From Pseudobacter sp. (lineage in GTDB: Bacteria > Bacteroidota > Bacteroidia > Chitinophagales > Chitinophagaceae), in the NCBI GenBank assembly GCA_017849455.1, contig JAFIGX010000024.1, forward strand, positions 62,001 to 126,000: a DNA stretch of 64,000 nucleotides. Reading direction: 5' to 3'. Below are positions 16,474 to 23,704 of this stretch, piece by piece. The position numbers were made by a program, and so were the translations under genes. A model generated the notes under the pieces. That model was not told the origin of the DNA. It saw only the letters and a program-made list of their open reading frames with translations, and searched no databases. Within the stretch, counting starts at the first letter, position 1. Each line of letters opens with the position of its first letter.

Positions 16474-16754
16474 GTACTAATCAAATACCATTAACCATTA
16501 AACCTTATCCTATGAAAACATGAATTTAGGACATTTTGTGAAAAACCAAAAATTTTGTGGTCGGCGTAAAAATCCTGCTGATATAAAGAGAGCGTAGGAT
16601 CAGCGTTTGATTGTTATTTGCGCGTATTTTGTGTGTTGTGGATATGCCAGTTTCAAACTTTTAGGCTTTCCGGATGAAAGGAAAGAATGCATTAGAGTGG
16701 ATTGGGCTACAAAAAATTGATTCCTGTTAAGTAAACAGTAAGCCGGATCGGCAA
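16474..16754. other. Gap with an orphan susC-type leader sequence
   Basis: At 16488-16514 the sequence closely resembles 11429-11453 upstream of susC: CCATTAA, CATTAA, then CC and ATCCTA in order. Here it ends in an ATG that opens a three-codon frame (ATG AAA ACA TGA). It looks like the leader and start of a lost susC-type gene. The rest of the gap, to 16754, holds nothing I can identify. Confidence 0.45.
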
Positions 16755-16792
16755 TAAAAAAGCCTGTCACAATTAGAAGCACTGACAAGCTT
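16755..16792 (-). terminator. Intrinsic terminator of the small Cys-rich protein gene
   Basis: On the minus strand AAGCTTGTCA (16792-16783) pairs with TGACAGGCTT (16769-16760) across a 13-base loop, with one G-T pair, and is followed by TTTTT. It begins 27 bases past the stop of the small exported protein gene at 16819-17097. Confidence 0.8.
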
Positions 16793-16818
16793 TGAATGGT
16801 AATGGGTTGCAGGGACCT

Positions 16819-17097
16819 CTACCAGCAGGCAGAAACGAATTGCCCCCGTTCACATGGAAAATAAACATCTCCACCGAAGTAGCTGGGCTGATACCAGGTA
16901 CAGGTATAAGCTGGCAAATAAACACAGGTATAGTCGATACCTTCCTCACCAGCTGGCCAAAAATAACACCCCCAGGGCGTTGACATCCTGAAATAATGGA
17001 CTTCATCGGAACAATCAGGTGTGGTTGTTGTGGCAAGAGCAGTACCAATGGCCAAGACGATCACCACAGGCATAAGAATCAGTTTCAGTTTTTTCAT
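16819..17097 (-). CDS. Small exported six-cysteine protein, DUF6520-like, copy 1
   Basis: 92 residues: a basic start and hydrophobic segment (MKKLKLILMPVVIVLAIGTA) predicted as a signal peptide with cleavage near ALA-TTT. The mature part of about 70 residues has six Cys and many aromatic residues. The order of motifs, Y-x-C then TCT-x-Y then PC-x-x-G-x-F-V, is shared with the second small protein encoded at 17319-17588, so the two are paralogues. They resemble the uncharacterised Bacteroidota family DUF6520 (length, MKK start, exported, paired cysteines), from memory of the family. A MauE/DoxX-like redox membrane protein is encoded upstream on the same strand, which suggests disulfide formation. 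Function unknown. Confidence 0.75.
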   Translation of the reverse strand: MKKLKLILMPVVIVLAIGTALATTTTPDCSDEVHYFRMSTPWGCYFWPAGEEGIDYTCVYLPAYTCTWYQPSYFGGDVYFPCERGQFVSACW

Positions 17098-17318
17098 GGA
17101 ATCTTTTTAAGGTTACAGTTTAATGGTTGGACAGTTTTATCCAATTCAGAATTTGAAGTTACGGTTTTGGAAAGAGAGGGATGAAAGAATTTTCTATGGC
17201 TATAAAAGATATGCCAGACCTGGTTTCAAGCGATTGAACGCCATTCGCCGGTTTGGCATAATCCTACTAAAGGAATATCATTGATCCTTCAATTGAGTTA
17301 ATATTCAGGACAAGCCTG

Positions 17319-17588
17319 TTATCTGGTGGCTACAGTGAGCTTTACAAAATTGCCTAATCTGCATGGCGTCATTAATCCACTACTCGGATCAATATAATAC
17401 GTACAAGTGAGTTGAGGGGCCAATGTACAAGCATAGTTCCGACCTATTTCTCCTGCCTCGTGCCAACCCGATGTATCCTCGTACCATTGAGGCATATCAA
17501 CACAATTCACCTTCGGTCTTGTCGTAAACGCACTCGTAACAGCCCCAAGAATGGCTACGGACATTAATATTACTTTCATCTTTTTCAT
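17319..17588 (-). CDS. Small exported four-cysteine protein, DUF6520-like, copy 2
   Basis: 89 residues from the ATG at 17588 (MKKMKVILMSVAILGAVTSA); an ATG-less extension upstream is unlikely. A signal peptide ends near AFT-TRP. The mature part contains four Cys: NC-V, YAC-T, LTC-T and PC-R. Aligned with copy 1 it keeps GW, AGE-x-G, Y-x-C, TCT-x-Y and PC-x-x-G-x-FV, and lacks two of copy 1's cysteines, so the four shared ones are the likely structural disulfide set. It lies 221 bases upstream of copy 1, which may therefore have its own promoter. No strong terminator follows this gene. Function unknown. Confidence 0.75.
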   Translation of the reverse strand: MKKMKVILMSVAILGAVTSAFTTRPKVNCVDMPQWYEDTSGWHEAGEIGRNYACTLAPQLTCTYYIDPSSGLMTPCRLGNFVKLTVATR

Positions 17589-17995
17589 AAAAATTGTTTT
17601 TTGCATGTGTTAGTAGCCTGTTCTTAATATTGAACCTGACTGAGGCGACAGGCGTTAACCTCTCGTCAGGTACTCGAGTATTTTTACCCGACCGGGAACC
17701 CATAGGCCCCGGTGAGAAAAATTTTATGCCAGCCGGATATACACACCCCGGGCTTTCAGCCCCAAAGTATGCCGGGCAGACAAGCTAGTTTGATTGATTT
17801 GGTTGGAAAATTGATTAGCTTCTTGCTTTTTGTATGCTCGTTCAGGTAGCAGGCGGGTTTCGCGAAAGGTTGCGCGAGCCGCCGGATCACCGATCCGGCA
17901 GGGGTTAGTTGATTAGAATTTTTGGTATGACAAGCAATGTCCGACGGACCAATACTCACGCGGGATAAGGAAAGGAAATCATTAGTAAGCAATCA
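17589..17995. other. 407-base gap with clustered palindromes between Cys-rich protein and MauE-like genes
   Basis: The gap holds several short perfect palindromes: GCCGGATC-ACC-GATCCGGC at 17881-17899, TTTCGCGAAA at 17858-17867 and TACTCGAGTA near 17671. The GC-rich hairpin could end the MauE-like transcript or be a dispersed repeat. Reading frames across the gap do not look coding (no family features, odd composition). Confidence 0.45.
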
Positions 17996-18445
17996 TTAGT
18001 TGAGCATGGTTCGTGGCGTCGAGGTAGAGTTGTAAGGACTGTTCTTTCCCAGAAGAAAGCCAATGAGCGCAACAACAATAAAGAACAGGTTGAACCATAG
18101 ATGTTGCTCCCAACTCAGCACTTTGATCAGGCCGCTGCAGGAGCAGGGCACCCAGCCGAACACATTCAGTAAAATCAATACAATATATATCGTTAGAACG
18201 GATAAGTAAACTAAAGAAGCCAGCAAAGCCTTCCTGCGTGTACGCTCAAAGATCAATCCTGCAGCGATCAGGAGCTCGAGGACAGGCATGGCCCATTTTA
18301 TGAAAGGAGTTAACGAGTTGGGAAGAGGCTGATTGTTGATATTTCCTGTGAAGGTCTTGAAATCGAGCCACTGGCTCAGGCTTGCATAGAGGAACAGAAG
18401 TACAAGAAGAGAGGCCGCTACTTCCGTCAGTATCTTTTTTTTCAT
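17996..18445 (-). CDS. MauE/DoxX-family redox-associated membrane protein
   Basis: 149 residues with four predicted membrane helices (about 8-24, 49-67, 73-96 and 115-136). After helix 3 comes FGWVPCSCSGLIKVLSWEQH, a C-x-C motif at the membrane edge that is typical of MauE/DoxX-type proteins. MauE is needed for disulfide formation in the small subunit of methylamine dehydrogenase. By analogy this protein may pass oxidising or reducing equivalents across the membrane for the two Cys-rich exported proteins encoded downstream on the same strand; the link is inference from proximity. No methylamine dehydrogenase genes are present. The start is the only ATG that preserves helix 1. Confidence 0.82.
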   Translation of the reverse strand: MKKKILTEVAASLLVLLFLYASLSQWLDFKTFTGNINNQPLPNSLTPFIKWAMPVLELLIAAGLIFERTRRKALLASLVYLSVLTIYIVLILLNVFGWVPCSCSGLIKVLSWEQHLWFNLFFIVVALIGFLLGKNSPYNSTSTPRTMLN

Positions 18446-18811
18446 AACGGTAAAAATGCTTTAGTCATGATGAACGATACGTGTCTGATGAGAGATATAC
18501 CGTCGCCCGGGTATATCCCTGTCACATGACTTTCCGCCTTGGAACACCAATATGCAAAAAAATATTCCCTTTAATGTGAACTTGTATCAAAGTACAATTT
18601 GCTGATTATTCCCTGACAAGAATAAGTAGAATAAGGTGGAATAGTTATGAGCCTTGTGTTAACCAATTTGGAGTTCTGTAACGACTAAGTGTTTACACTT
18701 AGTGTTCAAAAGTTGAATAAATTTAATTCAGTAACCATAAGTTTCCGAAAAAAATTTGGAAAGTTTGTTTGGAATCAAGAATAATGGAGCTACAAAATCG
18801 CAGGCGCCCTG
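18446..18811. other. Upstream region of the MauE-like gene with a perfect inverted repeat
   Basis: This AT-rich stretch lies between two minus-strand transcription units. At 18685-18702 it contains CTAAGTG-TTTA-CACTTAG, a perfect 7-base inverted repeat that could be an operator or a small hairpin after the LytTR gene. On the minus strand an AT-rich segment with TTTTTTTGC near 18552-18563 might be part of a promoter, but the spacing to TA is non-standard. No gene seen. Confidence 0.45.
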
Positions 18812-19579
18812 TTATCCATGAAAATAATTTTTCCCTTCCAACCAGTTTTTGAAATCACTCACCCGCTCCCGGCTGATGATCACATCGGTTTCGATCCCCG
18901 GAGATAGTTGCAGGATCAGCCGGCTATTGTAATAGGTAGTGATCTTCCTGATGGCATCGATATGGATGATGAACTGGCGGTTGATCCGGAAAAAGAGATT
19001 TTTATCGAGCATCTTTTCGATCTGGTCTAACGAATAATCCAACGGCATCCGCTGGTTCGTGAAAGTAGTGGCCCAGGTTACGCCTTTGGTGAATTGAAGC
19101 CAGGCAATATTTTTCGCCTTGACATAGACCAACTGATTGTTGAGCCGGCCGATAAAACGGGTGCTCTCCCTTCGCAGGAATTCTTCCGCGATCCTGGAGA
19201 AGTCGATGGGATGCTGACCGGCAGGCTTGAATTGCCCGAATTTTTTCAAAGCATTCCTGAGGTCCCGGCTATCGATGGGCTTCATCAGGTAGTCGATACT
19301 GTTCACCTTGAACGCCTGTAAGGCAAAACCATCATAGGCCGTCGTGAATATGATCGGAGTACTGACCTTCCGGTGCCTGAACAACTCAAAACAATTCCCG
19401 TCGGATAATTGAATGTCCATCATCATCAGGTCTACCGGTTGGTCCTGCTCCAGCCACTCCATACCCTCCGCTACAGATCCGATCACCGCAACGATCTCAA
19501 TGACCGGATCACATTGATGTAGTAACTGGACCAGCCTTTCGGCATTGTGCATTTCATCTTCAAATATGACGATCTTCAT
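18812..19579 (-). CDS. LytTR-family response regulator
   Basis: 255 residues. The receiver domain (1-120) has acidic residues near the start (FEDE), the phospho-acceptor Asp55 in LMMMDIQLSDG, Thr in IIFTTAYDGF and Lys in YLMKPID. The C-terminal LytTR DNA-binding domain (about 150-250) contains ARSTRF-like and RINRQFIIHIDAIRKI blocks ending in SRERVSDFKNWLEGK. It pairs with the histidine kinase encoded immediately upstream: the kinase stop and the regulator ATG overlap as ATGA. It is the last gene of a seven-gene minus-strand run. Target promoters are unknown; it may regulate its own operon. Confidence 0.93.
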   Translation of the reverse strand: MKIVIFEDEMHNAERLVQLLHQCDPVIEIVAVIGSVAEGMEWLEQDQPVDLMMMDIQLSDGNCFELFRHRKVSTPIIFTTAYDGFALQAFKVNSIDYLMKPIDSRDLRNALKKFGQFKPAGQHPIDFSRIAEEFLRRESTRFIGRLNNQLVYVKAKNIAWLQFTKGVTWATTFTNQRMPLDYSLDQIEKMLDKNLFFRINRQFIIHIDAIRKITTYYNSRLILQLSPGIETDVIISRERVSDFKNWLEGKNYFHG

Positions 19580-20682
19580 GATGGTATGATGACGGGTATT
19601 TTTACTGTGAACAATTCATCCGATTGGTCAATACTGATCGCCTGTCCGCTGATCAGGTTATACCTTTTCTGGATATTTTCCAGGCCGATGCCTGAAGATA
19701 TATCGGAGCTGACTTTCTTCCTTACATGATTGGTAATGATCAGCCGGCCGGATTCATTCACGATGGTGATCAGGAGGGGATCATTGGCCGAAAAGCGGTT
19801 GTGCTTGATGGCATTCTCGATCAGCATTTGCAGCGATGCCGGCGGGATCAACCCTTTCGATCTCAGTGATTCATCGATCTGTACCGTGACCTGGATACTG
19901 TTCTGGTGGCGGATCCGGATCAGGTAGAGATAGGATTCGAGGAAGTCGAGCTCCGTTTCAATGGGAACGAGGTTCTCGAATTTCTTGTCGAGGATATAAC
20001 GGTAGGTCTTGGCCAACTGGGTAATATAATCGGCGGAAAGGTCAGGGCTTTTATAGACCAGGTTGGTGAGCACGCTCAGTGAATTGAAAAAGAAATGGGG
20101 GTCGATCTGGTTCCTGAGTGCATCGTATTTGGCCTGGATATTTTCCCGCATCAGTCTTTCCATCTGCAACTGGTATTCCTTCCACCCCTTATAATAAAAA
20201 ATGATCCCATTGAATGCCAGCAGCAGTATATAGAACATGAAGATGCCCACATTCATGTCGTAGCTGACCCTCAAAAAACTTTCCCATGCCTCATATCGTT
20301 TGAAGAGCACGATATCCATCAATGCATACAGGAAGCCAAATCCGATCGACGCGATCAGGCCGTAAATAAGCAACAGGGAAACGATGATCAGTAATCGTCT
20401 GGATGCATTCTTATGGGCCACCCTTTTTTCTATGACAGTACCCAGTTTTGTAGCGCCTTCCCATACCAGTAATCCAAATAATACAAAGACGAGGTTGAAC
20501 GATTGGCCGCGAAGGTCCATCATCCCCAGTTGTTCCGTAAAAGTGTGATCGAAAGATTTGAAGATGGTGGCGAAAATATACAGGATCACGATCCGTGCAA
20601 GATACCGGAATAGCCTGCTCGAAAATAACTTTTCATTCTTCTGAAAGTTCATAGCGGTGCGTGGTTTCTGAAATAGCGGCAT
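19576..20682 (-). CDS. LytS-type sensor histidine kinase
   Basis: 368 residues with several membrane helices in the first 170 (for example LARIVILYIFATIF, LVFVLFGLLVW, LLIIVSLLLIYGLIASIGFG). The phospho-acceptor block is LRNQIDPHFFFNSLSVL with His196, followed by a GHKL ATPase domain containing LIENAIKHNRFS and GIGLENIQKRY. This is the His_kinase/HATPase arrangement of LytS/YehU kinases. I keep the first ATG at 20682 because it overlaps the stop of the epimerase gene (TAATG), which suggests translational coupling; an internal ATG at 20652 is also possible. The cognate regulator follows with an ATGA overlap. No ligand-binding domain is recognisable. Confidence 0.92.
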   Translation of the reverse strand: MPLFQKPRTAMNFQKNEKLFSSRLFRYLARIVILYIFATIFKSFDHTFTEQLGMMDLRGQSFNLVFVLFGLLVWEGATKLGTVIEKRVAHKNASRRLLIIVSLLLIYGLIASIGFGFLYALMDIVLFKRYEAWESFLRVSYDMNVGIFMFYILLLAFNGIIFYYKGWKEYQLQMERLMRENIQAKYDALRNQIDPHFFFNSLSVLTNLVYKSPDLSADYITQLAKTYRYILDKKFENLVPIETELDFLESYLYLIRIRHQNSIQVTVQIDESLRSKGLIPPASLQMLIENAIKHNRFSANDPLLITIVNESGRLIITNHVRKKVSSDISSGIGLENIQKRYNLISGQAISIDQSDELFTVKIPVIIPS

Positions 20683-21668
20683 TAAAAATAGTTATTTTCC
20701 TCAAACCAGGAGATGGCCCTGGAAACCGCGTCCTCTATGGGTTTGTACCGGACCTGCAATTCCCGTTCCGCTTTTTTGCCTGAATAATAATTGTCGAGGC
20801 ATAATAGGTATGCCGATGTATAGTTGAGCTTCCCGGGCCTTCCGGTCAGCCGTTCCGTAAGACTGCCCATGATGCCGGCGAGCTTCATCACGAATACTGG
20901 GACCCGTACCATGATCGCCGGCCTTTTCGCCAGCTTATGAAGGAGCCGGAAGAATTCATAATAGCTGAGGTTCGTTCCTGCCAGGAGATAACAATCACCT
21001 GTCTTGCCTATTTGCAACGCGTTGATGATGCCGGTGCATACATCCTGGATATGCACAAAGTTTTTTCCGCCTGGCGGACAAAGCAGGACCTTTTTCTTCA
21101 GTCCATACAGGATCAGTTTTCCGGAACTGGGTTTCGTATCATAAGGCCCGATCATGAAACAAGGGTTCACCACAATGGCGGGCAATTGATGTTGCTCTAC
21201 CTGTTCCAGCACATACTGCTGTGCCAGGTACTTGCTGTTGATATATCCTGAATGTGCACGCAAGAGGGTGAAACCGTTCAGCTCTGTACCCGGCTCCTTC
21301 CTTGAGCCCGGGCCAATGGTATTGGCCGTGCTTACATAGATGAGGCGCTGTACTTTCTTTTCGAGGCAGGCCCTCACGATATATTGGGTGCCCGTAAAAT
21401 TGATGCGCTCATAGGTCTCGAAAGGAATGGCCCATTGCCCGGTGATGCAGGCAGCATGTACTACGATGTCGCAACCATCAACGGCCTGCATTACCTGTTC
21501 CTCATTGTCGATATTTCCGTAAAACAGTTCACAGGGGATATCGGCAATGCCTTTCAGGTCGGCCGTTGGCCGCACCATGATCTTCACTTCATATCCCATC
21601 CTGAATAATTCCCTGGTGAGATTGGAACCGAGAAAGCCGTTGGCGCCTGTGACGAGGATTTTTTTCAT
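20682..21668 (-). CDS. NAD-dependent epimerase/dehydratase family protein (extended SDR)
   Basis: 328 residues. It opens with the Rossmann motif VTGANGFLGSNL (GxxGxxG). The active-site region reads STANTIGPGS followed by YINSKYLAQQ, giving the Y-x-x-x-K pair near residues 142-146. It resembles dihydroflavonol-reductase and 3-beta-hydroxysteroid-dehydrogenase-like extended SDRs. The substrate cannot be read from sequence; a classical SDR and a START-type lipid-binding protein are encoded just upstream in the same run, which points loosely to a lipid or steroid-like hydrophobic substrate. The stop overlaps the start of the downstream kinase gene. Confidence 0.9.
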   Translation of the reverse strand: MKKILVTGANGFLGSNLTRELFRMGYEVKIMVRPTADLKGIADIPCELFYGNIDNEEQVMQAVDGCDIVVHAACITGQWAIPFETYERINFTGTQYIVRACLEKKVQRLIYVSTANTIGPGSRKEPGTELNGFTLLRAHSGYINSKYLAQQYVLEQVEQHQLPAIVVNPCFMIGPYDTKPSSGKLILYGLKKKVLLCPPGGKNFVHIQDVCTGIINALQIGKTGDCYLLAGTNLSYYEFFRLLHKLAKRPAIMVRVPVFVMKLAGIMGSLTERLTGRPGKLNYTSAYLLCLDNYYSGKKAERELQVRYKPIEDAVSRAISWFEENNYF

Positions 21669-21678
21669 TGTACCTGGT

Positions 21679-22479
21679 TTAGTGAGGGGCGAATTGAATT
21701 TCTTTTTTGACTGCTCTTGAAATGATCTTGAGTTTGATGTTCAGAGGAATAAGGCTCATCAACCGGTGGTTGATCCTGTTCATCAGTCCGGGTATGATAA
21801 CGGGATGCCGCGCCAGCGTACGCTTTAAAGCGATACGGGCGATGCAGGGTGTGGGCAGCAGGCTCAGCCTACCGACCAATCCCTGGCTCAGTATCCTGCG
21901 TGATGTATTGGAATTGGTCATGATAGGGCCGGGATATACGACGCTTACGGAGAGACCGGTACCTGCCAGTTCTTCTTTCAATCCCAGTGAAAAAGAAGAG
22001 ATGAATGCTTTGGACGCAGGGTAAACCGTTTTGTAAGCGATAGGGGCAAAAGCCGCCATGCTGGCGATATTCATGATATAACTTTCCCGGTGTTGCAGCA
22101 GGTGAGGGATCATCAGCCGGGTGATCAGGGCAGTGCTGCGCACATTGAGCAGGATGATCCGGTCGATCTTTTCAAGGGCTGTTTCTGTGATATAGGAACT
22201 GCCGCCTGTACCGGCATTATTGATCAGGAAATCGACCGGGTATTGTCCGGTGATGCCGGCAAGATTTTTCTTCAGTTCATCATCGTCTGTCAGATCGAAC
22301 TCGACAACTTTCACCTGCACTCCATATTGAATGGAAATCGCTTCTGCGATAGAACCTGTATTGCCACCGGGCAGGGCGATGAGCACCATATTCATGCCCA
22401 TACGTGCGCATTGGATGGCCAATTCTTTTCCCAATCCGGAGCTGGCGCCCGTGATCAACGTGTACCTCATATTTTCCAT
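21679..22479 (-). CDS. Short-chain dehydrogenase/reductase (classical SDR)
   Basis: 266 residues. It starts MENMRYTLITGASSGLGKEL with the cofactor motif TGASSGLG (TGxxxGxG). NNAG is seen near residue 88 (FLINNAGTG), and the catalytic Ser and Tyr-x-x-x-Lys appear as NIASMAAFAP and YPASKAF. These define a classical NAD(P)H-dependent SDR; similar proteins are annotated YqjQ or DltE. A second ATG three codons in is equally possible as a start. The gene lies one base after the START-like gene's stop and 10 bases before the epimerase, so the three are surely co-transcribed. A hydrophobic C-terminal part (LMSLIPLNIKLKIIS) may bind membranes. Confidence 0.92.
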   Translation of the reverse strand: MENMRYTLITGASSGLGKELAIQCARMGMNMVLIALPGGNTGSIAEAISIQYGVQVKVVEFDLTDDDELKKNLAGITGQYPVDFLINNAGTGGSSYITETALEKIDRIILLNVRSTALITRLMIPHLLQHRESYIMNIASMAAFAPIAYKTVYPASKAFISSFSLGLKEELAGTGLSVSVVYPGPIMTNSNTSRRILSQGLVGRLSLLPTPCIARIALKRTLARHPVIIPGLMNRINHRLMSLIPLNIKLKIISRAVKKEIQFAPH

Positions 22480-22480
22480 G

Positions 22481-22900
22481 CTATTTGTTTTCCAATAATT
22501 TTTTCAGACTGGTAATGGTCTTGAAGAGATTGTTATGAATGATAGGGTCAGATACCCATCTTGGAATGCTTTTGTTACGGTCAGTGCTTACGAGGTAGGT
22601 GATATCGAGATAACCTGGATTTTGCTGTTCCATGACCCATTTGCCTTTGGCGCCTGTGATCCTGGTGGTCCTGGAAGGGACCGGGAAATCGGGATGGGTG
22701 GCGCTTTCAAAAAATAATTCTGCCAGCTTATCATTACTGCTTTTTCTGAACTGGTAGGATAGGCAGCAATCCTGGTCGTCCAGAGCAACAGCCCCTTCAC
22801 GCTTTACCAATGTAAATTCTTCTTCCGATGTACCTGCAACGAGGGCCTGCTGGATCGTGAGCAGGTTGCCGGCCAGCAATAACGCACAAAGATTTATCAT
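22481..22900 (-). CDS. Exported START-domain-like protein, apparently shortened
   Basis: About 139 residues from the ATG at 22900 (MINLCALLLAGNLLTIQQAL), giving a signal peptide; a TTG six codons upstream is less likely. The C-terminal block HPDFPVPSRTTRITGAKGKW, GYLDITYLVSTD and SIPRWVSDPIIHNNLFKTI matches the last half of START (StAR-related) lipid-binding proteins. The N-terminal FTLVKREGAVAL resembles their opening strand. Between them about 70-80 residues usual for the family seem to be missing, which would destroy most of the lipid cavity. Either this is an internally deleted gene or a short variant. It lies one base before the SDR gene in the same operon. Confidence 0.6.
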   Translation of the reverse strand: MINLCALLLAGNLLTIQQALVAGTSEEEFTLVKREGAVALDDQDCCLSYQFRKSSNDKLAELFFESATHPDFPVPSRTTRITGAKGKWVMEQQNPGYLDITYLVSTDRNKSIPRWVSDPIIHNNLFKTITSLKKLLENK

Positions 22901-22990
22901 ACAGGAGATTTTGTACAAATGTGCGTTGGGGCTGGTTCCCGACCATCGATTGTACCACGAACCGTTGAATGAGGGGGTTGAATTGTCGTA

Positions 22991-23704
22991 TTACCTTTTC
23001 AGCAGTCTTTGATCTACGAGCCGCATCACAGCATCCCGGTAGTTGCGGCTGATGGGCAATAATTTGTTGCGGATATTCACCTGGTTGCCTTCGATGGCCT
23101 CAATACCTGGAACGCTTACCAGGTATGATTGATGGATCTTGATGAATTCAGTAGCCGGAAGCTGGCTTTCCATTCCTTTGAGGGTGAGATAGGCGATGAT
23201 CTTTTTGTTTTCCATGTAGATATTCACATAATTGCCCAGGCTTTCGATATAGAGTATATCCTTCAGCTCGATCTTTTCGATGCGTTTTTCGCTGCGAACA
23301 AAGAGCCAGCTCGGTGCAGTATGCGGGGAAGATGCATGGCGGAGCTCGCAGAATTCACGGGCTTTTTGCACAGCTTTCAGGAAGCGGGTGAAGGCAACCG
23401 GTTTGAGCAGGTAATCGATGATATCTAGCTCGTATCCTTCCAGTGCATAATCTGCATAGGCAGTGGTGAGGATCACGAGCGGCTGGACTTTTGCCTTTTT
23501 CAGGTATTCGAGGCCGGAGAGTTTCGGCATCTGGATATCGAGCAGCATGATATCTGCTTTGTTCTTTTGCAGGAACTGATCTGCTTTGAGCGCACTTTCG
23601 AATTGTCCGGCTGCTTCAAGAAAAGGTACCTGTTCCACGAATTCGAGGAGGACCTTGCGGGCGATGGGTTCATCATCTACAATGATACAGCGCAGTTTTT
23701 TCAT
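22991..23704 (-). CDS. LytTR-family response regulator
   Basis: 237 residues. The receiver domain holds IIVDDEP at the start, the phospho-acceptor Asp56 in IMLLDIQMPKLSG, LTTAYADYALEGY and LLKPV. The LytTR domain occupies about 130-235 (FVRSEKRIEKIELKDILYIE, FIKIHQSYLVSV, LLPISRNYRDAVM). It is typical of Bacteroidota LytR/AlgR regulators. The gene overlaps the preceding kinase gene as ATGA. A 90-base gap follows before the START-like gene; on the minus strand this gap carries ACGGTTCGTG, close to a LytTR-box half-site, so autoregulation of the downstream genes is possible. It is about 40% the style of, but distinct from, the regulator at 18812-19579. Confidence 0.93.
   Translation of the reverse strand: MKKLRCIIVDDEPIARKVLLEFVEQVPFLEAAGQFESALKADQFLQKNKADIMLLDIQMPKLSGLEYLKKAKVQPLVILTTAYADYALEGYELDIIDYLLKPVAFTRFLKAVQKAREFCELRHASSPHTAPSWLFVRSEKRIEKIELKDILYIESLGNYVNIYMENKKIIAYLTLKGMESQLPATEFIKIHQSYLVSVPGIEAIEGNQVNIRNKLLPISRNYRDAVMRLVDQRLLKR

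Noticed and set aside
17756..17992. A 78-codon minus-strand gene between the Cys-rich protein and MauE-like genes
   Set aside because: The frame crosses several palindromes, has no signal peptide or motif and no resemblance to its neighbours.
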